A stretch of DNA of 10,480 bases from Lysobacterales bacterium. Lineage in GTDB: Bacteria > Pseudomonadota > Gammaproteobacteria > Xanthomonadales > SZUA-36. Of the stretch, positions 1 through 7,773 are shown one piece after another (position 1 is the first letter of the stretch; each line of letters begins with the position of its first letter). Made by a program: the position numbers and the translations under genes. The notes beneath the pieces were generated by a model, which had not been told where the DNA came from, did not search any database, and worked only from the letters and a program-made list of their open reading frames with translations. Location of the stretch: assembly GCA_026193295.1 (NCBI GenBank), contig JAPHSB010000453.1, positions 1 to 10,480 of the forward strand, in the 5' to 3' direction.

Positions 1-1464
1 ACGCAGGAGTGCCGCGAGTTCCTGGCTGCCGAGCCACAGCAGTACATCAACGGGCGTTTCACGAACGGCCAAGCGAGCGGGCGCATCGATTCGATTGAGC
101 CGTCCACCGGTCACCTGCTGACCACCATCGCCAGCGGCACCGTGGAAGACGTGGACGACGCGGTAGCCGCCGCGCGCGCGGCGCTGGATTCCGGCCCGTG
201 GGCGGCGATGAAGCCCAACGAGCGGCAAGGCTTGCTGTTGCGCCTGGCCGACCTGATCGAAGAGCACGCACAGAGCATCGGCGAGATCGAAACCCTGGAC
301 AACGGCAAGGCACTGGGGCCGTGCATCGAGATGGACGTGCTCGGCGGTGCCGACCTGCTGCGCTATATGGCCGGATTCACCACCAAGATTCACGGCGAGA
401 CCCGCCAGGTCTCCACCCCCGGCGATCACGTCGCCTGGACAGTCCGCCAGCCGATCGGCGTGGTCGGCGCCATCGTGCCCTGGAACTGGCCCTTCAACAT
501 GGCCCTGTGGAAGATCTCGGCGCCGCTGGCAGCCGGCTGCACCATCGTGGTCAAGCCGGCCCAGCAAACCTCGCTATCGATGCTCTATTTCGCCCGGCTG
601 TGTGAAGAAGCCGGCCTGCCGCCCGGCGTGTTCAACGTCGTGACGGGCCGCGGCAGCACCATCGGCAATGCCCTCGCTTCTCATCCCGATGTGAGCAAGG
701 TGTCCTTCACCGGTTCGACGCCGGTGGGCCGCCAGGTCGGAGCCGCGGCGGGTGAAGCGCTGTCTCCCGTCACGCTGGAACTGGGCGGCAAATCGCCCAT
801 GGTGGTGTTCGACGACGCCGACCCGGCGGCCGTGGCCGCGGCCATGCGCTGGAGCGTGTTCTTCAATGCCGGCCAGGTGTGCAGCGCGGGCACCCGGCTG
901 TATGCCCAGCGCGGCATTTACGAGCAGGTACTGGAAGAGGCCGTAAAACTGGCCAATTCGATGAAGCTGGCGCCGGGACTGGACCCGGAATGCGACATGG
1001 GCCCGGTCATCTCGGGCGGGGCGCGGGACGGCATTCGCGACTATATAAAGCGCGGTATCGCCGAGGGCGCCCGCATCGTCTGCGGCGCGCACCAGATCGA
1101 AGGCGACGGCTATTTCGTCCCGCCGACGGTGTTGGCGGTCGAAAACAACGACGCCACCGTAATGCAGGAAGAGATTTTCGGCCCGGTGCTGGTGGCCATG
1201 CCCTTCGATACCGAAGAGGAAGCCATCGCGCTGGCCAACGACAACATTTACGGCCTGGCCGCCAGCGTCTGGACCCGCGACATCAGCCGCGCCATGCGCT
1301 GCGTCAACGCCATCGAGGCCGGCACGGTGTGGGTCAACGCCCACGACCTGGTCGACAGCGCCATCCCCTTCGGCGGCTTCAAACAGTCCGGCTTCGGCAA
1401 GGACCTTGGGCCGGAGCAACTCGATCATTTTCTCAAGACCAAAGCGGTCTGGATTCAACTCTAA
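1..1464 (+). CDS. Aldehyde dehydrogenase, NAD(P)+-dependent (5' end outside window)
   Basis: Oxidises an aldehyde to the acid with NAD(P)+. The frame is open from base 1 with family-like sequence (Y-I-N-G-R-F near codon 15), so the true start lies upstream; the GTG at 142 is internal. Numbering codons from base 1, the Rossmann PWNWP motif is near 160-164 (catalytic Asn162), the general base Glu260 is in LELGG, and the catalytic Cys294 is in GQVCSAG. EEIFGPV and PFGGFKQSG follow. The C-terminal segment (W-V-N-A-H-D ... K-D-L-G-P-E) resembles phenylacetaldehyde or retinal-type dehydrogenases more than the PuuC/KauB polyamine type, but family rules do not fix the substrate. The next gene, gabD, starts 13 bases downstream, so the two are very likely cotranscribed. 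Given that context, an amino- or guanidino-aldehyde is a reasonable but unproven substrate. The enzyme family is certain; the specific role is not. Confidence 0.93.
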   Translation, partial: TQECREFLAAEPQQYINGRFTNGQASGRIDSIEPSTGHLLTTIASGTVEDVDDAVAAARAALDSGPWAAMKPNERQGLLLRLADLIEEHAQSIGEIETLDNGKALGPCIEMDVLGGADLLRYMAGFTTKIHGETRQVSTPGDHVAWTVRQPIGVVGAIVPWNWPFNMALWKISAPLAAGCTIVVKPAQQTSLSMLYFARLCEEAGLPPGVFNVVTGRGSTIGNALASHPDVSKVSFTGSTPVGRQVGAAAGEALSPVTLELGGKSPMVVFDDADPAAVAAAMRWSVFFNAGQVCSAGTRLYAQRGIYEQVLEEAVKLANSMKLAPGLDPECDMGPVISGGARDGIRDYIKRGIAEGARIVCGAHQIEGDGYFVPPTVLAVENNDATVMQEEIFGPVLVAMPFDTEEEAIALANDNIYGLAASVWTRDISRAMRCVNAIEAGTVWVNAHDLVDSAIPFGGFKQSGFGKDLGPEQLDHFLKTKAVWIQL

Positions 1465-1477
1465 ACAGAGGTTAGAC

Positions 1478-2962
1478 ATGAGCGGCAAACAAGACCTGGG
1501 GCTCAAGGATACGAGTCTCCTGAGGACCCGTGCGTACATAGACGGTGAATGGCGTGACGCCAACAATGGCGCACAATTTGACGTGACCAATCCCGCCACC
1601 GGCGAGGTAATCTCCACGCTGCCGGATATGGGCGTGGCTGAAACGCGGGCGGCGATCGAGGCGGCCAATGCAGCGTGGCCGGCCTGGCGGGCGAAAACCG
1701 CCAAGGAAAGGGCGAATATCCTGCGCAAGCTGTATTTCCTGATGATTGAAAACCAGGAGGACCTGGCGCAGATTCTGACCGCCGAGTGTGGCAAGCCGAT
1801 TGTCGAAGGCCGTGGCGAAGTCGTCTATGGCGCCTCGTTCATCGAGTGGTTTGGTGAAGAGGCCAAGCGCGTTTACGGTGACGTCACGCCGGCGCCCTTC
1901 AATGACCGGAAAATCGTGGTCGACAAACAGCCAATCGGCGTATGTGTCGCCATCACGCCATGGAATTTCCCGATCGCCATGGTGACGCGTAAGGTCGGGC
2001 CGGCGTTGGCTGCCGGCTGCCCCATTATTCTGAAACCCGCGCAGGAGACTCCGCTCAGCGCTCTGGCACTGGTTGAACTGGCCGAACGCGCTGGTGTGCC
2101 GAAAGGTGTTTTCTCGGTTGTCACTTCATCGCACGGTTCCACCGTGGGGGGCGAGATGACGGCCAACCCGATCGTCCGCAAACTGTCCTTCACCGGCTCG
2201 ACCGCGACCGGCAAGATCCTGATGCGCCAGTGTGCGGATACCGTCAAGAAACTCTCCCTTGAACTCGGTGGCAATGCACCGTTCATTGTGTTCGATGACG
2301 CGGATGTCGATGCCGCTGTCGCCGGCGCGATCGCTTCCAAGTACCGCAACACCGGTCAAACCTGTGTCTGCGTGAACCGCTTCCTCGTGCAGGATGGCAT
2401 CTACGACCTGTTCACAGAGAAACTGGTGGCTGCGGTCGAAGCCATGAAGATCGGCAATGGCGTTGAGGAGGGCGTGGCCCAGGGACCGCTGATCAACCAG
2501 GCGGGACTGGAAAAGGTGGAAGAACATGTGGAGGACGCGGTTGCCAAAGGCGCCTGCGTTGTCACGGGTGGTGAGCGCCATGCGCTGGGCGGAACCTTCT
2601 ACAAACCCACGGTGCTGACCGGTGCGACCAGGGACATGAAAATTTCCGGTGAAGAAACGTTCGGGCCCGTCTCTGCGCTGTTTCGCTTCTCCACCGAGGA
2701 GGAAGCCATAGCCATGTCCAACGACACGGAGTATGGCCTGGCCGCCTATTTCTACACACAGAATTCCGCCCGCACCTGGCGCGTCAGCGCGGCGCTGGAA
2801 TACGGCATCGTCGGCATCAACGAGGGCATCATATCGACCGAGGTGGCGCCATTCGGCGGCGTCAAGGAATCCGGCCTGGGCCGCGAGGGCTCGCGCTACG
2901 GCATCGAGGATTACCTCGAGATCAAATACCTGTGCATGGGTGGCCTCAATGCCGCGGCATGA
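1478..2962 (+). CDS. gabD: Succinate-semialdehyde dehydrogenase
   Basis: Oxidises succinate semialdehyde to succinate with NAD(P)+, the last step of GABA catabolism, in the cytoplasm. The protein has 494 residues. PWNFP holds Asn163, ILKPA holds Lys186, FTGS holds the cofactor-binding Ser241, LELGG holds the general base Glu262, and GQTCVC holds the catalytic Cys296. Cys298, two residues on, matches the redox-switch cysteine described in mammalian SSADH. The run from LELGGNAPF to FDDAD and the ending GSRYGIEDYLEIKY are typical of GabD and set it apart from the preceding aldehyde dehydrogenase. The ATG at 1478 is chosen because AGAGG (1467-1471) sits six bases before it and the N-terminus then has family length; an in-frame ATG at 1406 lies inside the upstream gene. 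gabT follows, 14 bases after the stop. By eye its codons use more T and A at third positions than its neighbours do. Confidence 0.96.
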   Translation: MSGKQDLGLKDTSLLRTRAYIDGEWRDANNGAQFDVTNPATGEVISTLPDMGVAETRAAIEAANAAWPAWRAKTAKERANILRKLYFLMIENQEDLAQILTAECGKPIVEGRGEVVYGASFIEWFGEEAKRVYGDVTPAPFNDRKIVVDKQPIGVCVAITPWNFPIAMVTRKVGPALAAGCPIILKPAQETPLSALALVELAERAGVPKGVFSVVTSSHGSTVGGEMTANPIVRKLSFTGSTATGKILMRQCADTVKKLSLELGGNAPFIVFDDADVDAAVAGAIASKYRNTGQTCVCVNRFLVQDGIYDLFTEKLVAAVEAMKIGNGVEEGVAQGPLINQAGLEKVEEHVEDAVAKGACVVTGGERHALGGTFYKPTVLTGATRDMKISGEETFGPVSALFRFSTEEEAIAMSNDTEYGLAAYFYTQNSARTWRVSAALEYGIVGINEGIISTEVAPFGGVKESGLGREGSRYGIEDYLEIKYLCMGGLNAAA

Positions 2963-2976
2963 GCGAGGATGAACAC

Positions 2977-4281
2977 ATGAGCAAGAATCAGGAACTGTTG
3001 CAGCGGCGCCAGGCGGCCGTAGCGCGAGGGGTCTACACGATGACGCCCGTGATCGCGGCGAAAGCGAAAAACGCCGAATTGTGGGACGCCGACGGCCGGC
3101 GCTATCTCGACTTCGCGGTCGGCATCGCGGTCTGCAACACCGGCCACTGCCATCCGAAAATCATGGCCGCCGCCAAGGCGCAGTGCGACCTGTTCACCCA
3201 CACGGCGTTCCAGGTCAGCGCTTACGAACCCTACATCACTCTGGCCGAACGGCTGAATGAACTGGCGCCAATGGACGACGCCAAGTCGATCTTCTTCTCC
3301 ACCGGCGCCGAGGCGGTGGAGAATGCGGTCAAGGTGGCGCGCATCGCCACCGGCCGCCAGGGTGTGATCGCATTCAAGGGCGCCTTTCATGGCCGCACCG
3401 CGTTGACCAGTGCCCTGACCGGCAAGATCGTGCCCTACAAGGCCGGCGGCGGCGTGCCGGTGCCGGGTATTTTCCACGCACCCTTCCCGGTGCCGCACCA
3501 CGGCATTTCGGTGGCCGACTCGCTGGCCGCCGTCGAAACGTTGTTCAAAGTGGATATCGAAGCCAAGGATGTCGCTGCGATCATCGTCGAGCCTGTGCAG
3601 GGCGAGGGTGGCTTTTACCGGGCGCCGCCGGAGTTCCTGCATGCGATCCGCGAGCTGTGCGACGCGCACGGCATCGTGATGATCTGCGACGAGATCCAGA
3701 CCGGCTTCGGGCGCACCGGAAAAATCTTCGCGGTAGAACATTCCGGGGTCGTTCCCGATCTGATCACGGTGGCCAAGGCCATGGCGGGCGGCTTCCCGAT
3801 CTCGGGTGTCGTCGGCAAGACATCGGTGATCGACGTACCTGGCCCGGGCGGCATGGGCGGCACTTACGGGGGCAACCCGGTGGCCTGCGCGGCGGCTCAT
3901 GCTGCGATTTCGGTCATCGAGGAGGAAAACCTGTGTCGGCGCAGCACGGAAATCGGCGCGCGGATGGTCGAGCGGCTACGCGCGATGCGCGAGCGTGATG
4001 ACACGGCTCCGGTCGGTGACGTGCGCGGATTGGGCGCGATGGTAGCCTTCGAACTGGTGCGCGAGAAAGGTGCTCATGAACCCGCGCCGGAAATGGCCGC
4101 CGCCTTCACCGCGAAGGCGCTGGAGCACGGCCTGATCATCCTGGCCTGCGGTTATTGGGGCAACACCATCCGCCTGCTGGCGCCGCTGACCATTCCCGAC
4201 CATCACCTCGAGGAAGGTCTCGACATCATCGAACGCAGCCTGGTGGACATTGCCGCTGTGCAGCAGCGGAAAGCCTCGTGA
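2977..4281 (+). CDS. gabT: 4-aminobutyrate aminotransferase
   Basis: PLP-dependent class III aminotransferase that moves the amino group of GABA to 2-oxoglutarate, giving succinate semialdehyde and glutamate. It has 434 residues and its N-terminus (M-S-K-N-Q-E-L-L-Q-R-R) parallels E. coli GabT (M-N-S-N-K-E-L-M-Q-R-R). Residues matching the E. coli active site are Ile50, Arg140 (FHGR) and Glu205 (VEPVQGEGG). The cofactor site is formed by Ser108-Thr109-Gly110, Asp238 (CDEIQTG), the PLP-binding Lys267 (VAKAMAGG) and Thr296 (GGTYGGNP). The ATG at 2977 has GAGG (2965-2968) eight bases upstream and gives the family N-terminus. An in-frame ATG at 2959 overlaps the gabD stop (ATGA) and would add six residues; it is a possible alternative start. 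Its product is the substrate of the upstream gabD. The stop overlaps the start of the following dehydratase (GTGA). Confidence 0.96.
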   Translation: MSKNQELLQRRQAAVARGVYTMTPVIAAKAKNAELWDADGRRYLDFAVGIAVCNTGHCHPKIMAAAKAQCDLFTHTAFQVSAYEPYITLAERLNELAPMDDAKSIFFSTGAEAVENAVKVARIATGRQGVIAFKGAFHGRTALTSALTGKIVPYKAGGGVPVPGIFHAPFPVPHHGISVADSLAAVETLFKVDIEAKDVAAIIVEPVQGEGGFYRAPPEFLHAIRELCDAHGIVMICDEIQTGFGRTGKIFAVEHSGVVPDLITVAKAMAGGFPISGVVGKTSVIDVPGPGGMGGTYGGNPVACAAAHAAISVIEEENLCRRSTEIGARMVERLRAMRERDDTAPVGDVRGLGAMVAFELVREKGAHEPAPEMAAAFTAKALEHGLIILACGYWGNTIRLLAPLTIPDHHLEEGLDIIERSLVDIAAVQQRKAS

Positions 4282-5939
4282 GCTACCGCAAGAAAGACGC
4301 CGACCTGCCCGAGTTCGCCAAGGTCGAGCGCGAGGAGATGCTGCGCGGCGTCGGCCTCGGCGGCGAAGGCATCCGCCGCCCGCAGATCGGCGTGGTCAGT
4401 TCCTGGGGCGAGGTTAACCCGGGTTCGGTGCACCTGGACAAGATCACCCAGTCGGTCAAGAACGGTATCTGGGCCGCCGGCGGCACGCCGCGCGAGTTCG
4501 TGATCTCCTCGATCTGTACCTCGATGGCCGGCCACGACAACTATCACCTGCCCCACCGCGACCTGGTGGCCAGCTACATCGAGACGGTGGCCATGACCAA
4601 CCTGTTCGACGCCATGGTCTTCGTGCCGGTCTGCGACGACGTGGTTCCAGGTCACCTGATGGCTCTGGCGCGCATCGACATCCCATCCATCGTTGTCACC
4701 GGCGGCTACATGAGCGTCAACCGTCACCGCGGCAAACCCATCGATCCGCTGACGGTCGCGAACAAGCACTTCACCGACTTCAAGGAAGGGCGCACCGACC
4801 GCCGCGAGTTCGCACAGATTCAGGACCGCGGCTGCAAGGGTACCGGCGCCTGCCCGGTGATGGGCACCGCCAACACCATGGCTGCGATGACCGAGGCGCT
4901 GGGCCTGTCCCTGCCCGGGACGGCGGCCACCCCGGGCGCTGATTCGCGCCTGCAACGCATCGCTTTCGCCGCAGGACGACGCGTGATGGACTTGTTACGC
5001 GACGACATCCGGCCCTCGCAGATCCTGACCGAACAGGCCTTCAGCAACGCCATCCGCGTACTGATGGCGACCGGCGGATCGACCAACGGCGTGCTGCACC
5101 TGCAGTCCATCGCGGCCGAACTCGACATGGACCTGTCTCCGGCGCTCTTCAACGAGGCCAGCCGCACCACGCCATTCATCTGCGGCATTGCGCCCAATGG
5201 GCCCGGCATGATGCAGGATTTGGACGAGGCCGGCGGCATCCCGGCGGTCATGAAGGAACTGGAAACCCTGCTCGACACCGATGTGATGACCGTGACCGGG
5301 CAAAGCCTGGCGGAGACGCTCAAGGAAGCGCCGAGAGGGGACGGCAAGACGATTCGCAGCATAGACGAACCGCTGGCCCCCGAGGGCGGCCTGATGTTCC
5401 TCGAAGGCAGCCTCGCGCCGGAAGGCGCACTGGTCAAGAAGGCGGCCGTGCCGCCGCCCATGCACCAGTTCAAAGGACCGGCGCGCATCTTCGCCACCGA
5501 GGACGACGCCAGCAACTCTCTGATGGCCGGTGAGATCGAACCTGGCACCGTGGTCATCGTCCGCGGCATCGGCCCGGCCGGCGATCCCGGCATGCGGCTC
5601 TTACAGCGCTTCCTGTGGCTGTCCGCGGCCAAAGGCATGATGGACAAAATCGCTTTCCTGACCGACGGGCGCTTCTCCGGCACCAACAAGGGCTGTGCGG
5701 TGGCACACATCTCACCCGAGGCCGCAGTGGGCGGCCCGCTGGCGCTGGTCGAGGATGGCGATTTGATCGAGATCGATATTCCCAAAGCGCGGATCGATCT
5801 GTTGGTGGATGAGGCCGAAATGACGCGGCGCCGCGAAGCCTGGTCGCGGCCGGAGCCGCGGGTCAAGAAAGGCTACCTGGCCCTGTACGCGAAGATGGCC
5901 GACAGCACCGCGCGCGGCGCATCGCTCAAATATCGCTGA
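4278..5939 (+). CDS. Divergent IlvD/Edd-family dehydratase with altered metal site
   Basis: Member of the Fe-S dehydratase family that includes dihydroxyacid dehydratase, phosphogluconate dehydratase and sugar-acid dehydratases; these remove water from a 2,3-dihydroxy acid to give a 2-keto acid. The 553-residue length is usual for IlvD. Family marks are the Cys119 motif (VCDD), the Cys192 region (G-A-C-P-V-M-G-T-A-N-T-M), TEALGLSLPG (205-214), MATGGSTN (263-270) and TDGRFSG (462-468) with the expected catalytic Ser467. The normally invariant CDK is CDD here, and the usual DG-I-A-M-G-H segment reads C-T-S-M-A-G-H-D-N-Y-H-L-P-H-R-D (80-95). The plant-type PCN cysteine position is Gly49-Ser50. 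The GTG start overlaps the gabT stop (GTGA), with GGAA just upstream; longer starts would run into gabT. Coupling to gabT suggests a catabolic dehydratase rather than branched-chain amino acid synthesis. The substrate is unknown, and the family call is much firmer than any reaction. Confidence 0.85.
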   Translation: MSYRKKDADLPEFAKVEREEMLRGVGLGGEGIRRPQIGVVSSWGEVNPGSVHLDKITQSVKNGIWAAGGTPREFVISSICTSMAGHDNYHLPHRDLVASYIETVAMTNLFDAMVFVPVCDDVVPGHLMALARIDIPSIVVTGGYMSVNRHRGKPIDPLTVANKHFTDFKEGRTDRREFAQIQDRGCKGTGACPVMGTANTMAAMTEALGLSLPGTAATPGADSRLQRIAFAAGRRVMDLLRDDIRPSQILTEQAFSNAIRVLMATGGSTNGVLHLQSIAAELDMDLSPALFNEASRTTPFICGIAPNGPGMMQDLDEAGGIPAVMKELETLLDTDVMTVTGQSLAETLKEAPRGDGKTIRSIDEPLAPEGGLMFLEGSLAPEGALVKKAAVPPPMHQFKGPARIFATEDDASNSLMAGEIEPGTVVIVRGIGPAGDPGMRLLQRFLWLSAAKGMMDKIAFLTDGRFSGTNKGCAVAHISPEAAVGGPLALVEDGDLIEIDIPKARIDLLVDEAEMTRRREAWSRPEPRVKKGYLALYAKMADSTARGASLKYR

Positions 5940-5962
5940 CTTTCAACGGGGGGCCCTGGCCG

Positions 5963-6026
5963 GTCCAGGCACGCCTGGACTTGGGCTTTCCTCAACCCGT
6001 AGCTACGGCTACGGGTCTCAGTCCAG
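5963..6026. terminator. Nested hairpins between convergent genes, probable bidirectional terminator
   Basis: Two perfect hairpins lie between the dehydratase stop and the ureohydrolase stop. The first is GTCCAGGC (5963-5970) and GCCTGGAC (5973-5980) around AC. The second is ACCCGTAGC (5995-6003) and GCTACGGGT (6008-6016) around TACG, which in plus-strand RNA is a C(UACG)G loop of the stable UNCG class. CTGGACT (5975-5981) can also pair with AGTCCAG (6020-6026), enclosing the second hairpin. No U-run follows on either strand, so this is not a textbook intrinsic terminator. It may instead be a dispersed intergenic repeat or a 3'-end stabiliser. Confidence 0.45.
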
Positions 6027-6086
6027 CCCGGCGCCCAGTCGCACCTGTCCTCAGCCATCTTCCGGGATACTGGTGCAACATTGCGG

Positions 6087-7040
6087 CTACCGGCGCTTGC
6101 AACCCGGCAGGCTGCCCAGCATCTCGAACACCAGATTGGCTGCCAGCAGCGCCGTATTGCCGCTGGTGTCGTAGGGCGGCGAGACCTCGACCAGGTCGCA
6201 GCCGACCAGCTTCAGGCCGCAACAGCCGCGAATGATTTCCAGGCCCTGCGAGCCGGTCAGGCCACCGGGTTCGGGCGTGCCGGTGCCGGGGGCCACCGAG
6301 GGGTCTAGGCCGTCGATGTCGAAGCTCAGATAAGCCGGAGTGTCCGGCCCGATCATGATCCTGACCTCTTCCATCAGCGGCGCCAGCGAACGGTACCAGC
6401 AGTCTTCGGCCGTCACCACGCGCACACCCTGTTTTCGCGACCAGTCGAAATCGTCGGCGGAATAGCCCGTGGCGCGCAGGCCGATCTGCACCATCTTCGC
6501 GGGATCGATCAGTTGCTCTTCGATGGCGCGCCGGAAAATTGTCCCGTGTGCGATGCGCTCGCCAAACATCAGGTCGTTGATGTCCGCATGCGCGTCGACG
6601 TGGACCATGGCCAGCGGACCGTGCGTGTCCGCCAGCGCGCGCAGGATGGGCAGGGTGATGGTGTGATCGCCGCCCACGCTGACCGGGATTGCTGCGTGCG
6701 CCAGGCAGTCGCGGTAGAAAGCTTCGATAAGGTCGATCGACTTGAGCAGGTTGTAAGGGTTGAGCGCAACATCGCCGATGTCGGCCACCTGAAAGGAGTC
6801 GAACGGCGCAGCACCGGTCGCCATGCCGTAGGGCCGCACCAGGACCGACTCGTTACGAATCTGCCTCGGCCCGTAGCGGGCGCCGGTCCGGTTGCTTGTG
6901 CCGATATCCAGCGGCACGCCGATGAGCGCCACATCGAGGTTTTCAGCGGACGTTTGAACCGGTAAGCGGAACATGCTGGCGATGCCCGCGAACCGCGGCA
7001 TTTCGTTGCCCCCAAGCGGCTGGTTCAGATGTCGGGCCAT
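6087..7040 (-). CDS. gbuA: Guanidinobutyrase (agmatinase/arginase-family ureohydrolase)
   Basis: Binuclear-manganese ureohydrolase predicted to split 4-guanidinobutyrate into 4-aminobutyrate and urea. Metal ligands of the family are present: His126 (GGDHT), Asp149, His151 and Asp153 (VDAHAD), and Asp241 and Asp243 (FDIDGLDP). The 317-residue protein resembles Pseudomonas GbuA as remembered, including N-Q-P-L-G-G-N-E-M-P-R-F near the N-terminus, MATGAAPFDS and VGCDLVEVSPPYD; this pattern favours guanidinobutyrase over arginine-pathway agmatinase. Guanidinopropionase and agmatinase remain alternatives. The ATG at 7040 is chosen because GAGG lies about nine bases upstream and the family N-terminus begins there; in-frame ATGs at 7082 and 7118 would add unaligned residues. 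It faces the gabD-gabT operon, whose enzymes would use its GABA product. A short inverted repeat (GTGA-ATGC-TCAC, 7061-7072) sits just upstream of the start. Confidence 0.88.
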   Translation of the reverse strand: MARHLNQPLGGNEMPRFAGIASMFRLPVQTSAENLDVALIGVPLDIGTSNRTGARYGPRQIRNESVLVRPYGMATGAAPFDSFQVADIGDVALNPYNLLKSIDLIEAFYRDCLAHAAIPVSVGGDHTITLPILRALADTHGPLAMVHVDAHADINDLMFGERIAHGTIFRRAIEEQLIDPAKMVQIGLRATGYSADDFDWSRKQGVRVVTAEDCWYRSLAPLMEEVRIMIGPDTPAYLSFDIDGLDPSVAPGTGTPEPGGLTGSQGLEIIRGCCGLKLVGCDLVEVSPPYDTSGNTALLAANLVFEMLGSLPGCKRR

Positions 7041-7157
7041 GGTTATTCGCCTCAAGCCTTGTGAATGCTCACCAATGCCCATGATCTTCGCCGTTTGGCG
7101 ACCGGAATGCCATCGCATTAACGGGACATTGAATGATATTTTCGAACGGAGGCACTC

Positions 7158-7171
7158 CGCCTGTGCAGGCG
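7158..7171 (-). terminator. Short GC hairpin downstream of the DUF502 gene
   Basis: CGCCTG (7158-7163) and CAGGCG (7166-7171) form a six-base-pair inverted repeat six bases beyond the DUF502 stop, in the 136-base gap before the ureohydrolase gene. There is no T-run, so it would be a weak terminator or only a pause and stability element. The loop would be just two bases unless the inner pairs open. The rest of this gap (7041-7157) is A+T-richer and probably holds the ureohydrolase promoter, but no convincing -35/-10 pair was found. Confidence 0.3.
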
Positions 7172-7176
7172 AGCCT

Positions 7177-7773
7177 TCAGCCCTTGGCGGATCCGCGTTT
7201 CTGTAGCGCCTGCGAAAGGTCGAGTCCGTAGTGCGTCAGCGCCAGAGAGTATTCGTCGAGCGTAACCGGCACGAACTCCACCTGGCTACGCGGAACGACC
7301 CGGATGGATCCGGCAAATGGGGTGGGGGTCCAGGGCTGCAAGACCACGAACATGTCCTCCCCGTGCTCTTCGATGATGAAAACGGGCTCCAGCGAGCCGT
7401 CGCCATGCCGCCAGGAGGCCGGTTGGAATGAGTCCTCACCCTCCAAATCCAGGAACGCCGCGACCAGGCTCTTGACCATGCGGTACATCGGGACTTGGTA
7501 GAGGGTTCGCGTCTCTAACCATTCGACGGCACGGCGTGTCGGCCCGACCGACCAGATCAGGCCCAGAGCCATCGCCACCAGCAAGATCAGCACCAACGCG
7601 ATAAGCTCCACGGGGTCGTCCTCGAGAATCCAGTCCGCCGCAATCAGATCCGCAAGCGGTGTCGCGAAACCAATCATGAGCTCGACCAGTTCCCGAATGG
7701 TCAGGTAAATCAGTACCACCGGGATCAAAATCACCAGGCCGCGCAATAGTGCCTTTTTCAAGAAGCCGAGCAT
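7177..7773 (-). CDS. DUF502 family inner-membrane protein
   Basis: Predicted inner-membrane protein of unknown biochemical role. The 198 residues contain two hydrophobic helices, about 8-28 (A-L-L-R-G-L-V-I-L-I-P-V-V) and 55-76 (V-E-L-I-A-L-V-L-I-L-L-V). A soluble C-terminal region follows with the DUF502-like pattern of a VPMYRMVKS stretch (94-102) and a PTPFAGSIRVVP block (150-161). The start at 7773 is well supported: AGGAGGT lies seven bases upstream and the helix follows directly. A longer reading to 7938 would run through the promoter region and overlap nothing sensible. It shares a strand with the ureohydrolase, 136 bases apart, and is divergent from the VOC operon. Nothing in the sequence links it functionally to either, and it may be a housekeeping neighbour. 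Confidence 0.85.
   Translation of the reverse strand: MLGFLKKALLRGLVILIPVVLIYLTIRELVELMIGFATPLADLIAADWILEDDPVELIALVLILLVAMALGLIWSVGPTRRAVEWLETRTLYQVPMYRMVKSLVAAFLDLEGEDSFQPASWRHGDGSLEPVFIIEEHGEDMFVVLQPWTPTPFAGSIRVVPRSQVEFVPVTLDEYSLALTHYGLDLSQALQKRGSAKG

Noticed and set aside
142..144. GTG as the start of the first aldehyde dehydrogenase
   Set aside because: Family-like sequence is open upstream to base 1, so this GTG is internal and the gene is cut by the window edge.
1406..1477. Upstream ATG extension of gabD
   Set aside because: The extension lies inside the preceding gene; ATG 1478 has a good ribosome binding site and gives the family N-terminus.
574..1794. Long minus-strand open frame (406 codons) across both aldehyde dehydrogenase genes
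   Set aside because: It lies opposite two clear enzymes with intact motifs; the translation shows no family pattern and is rich in His, Arg and Ala as expected from an antisense GC-rich frame.
2911..3900. Minus-strand open frame (329 codons) opposite gabT
   Set aside because: Antisense shadow of a gene with all its catalytic residues; no recognisable domain.
4820..5866. Minus-strand open frame (348 codons) opposite the dehydratase
   Set aside because: Serine- and arginine-rich antisense shadow without domain features.
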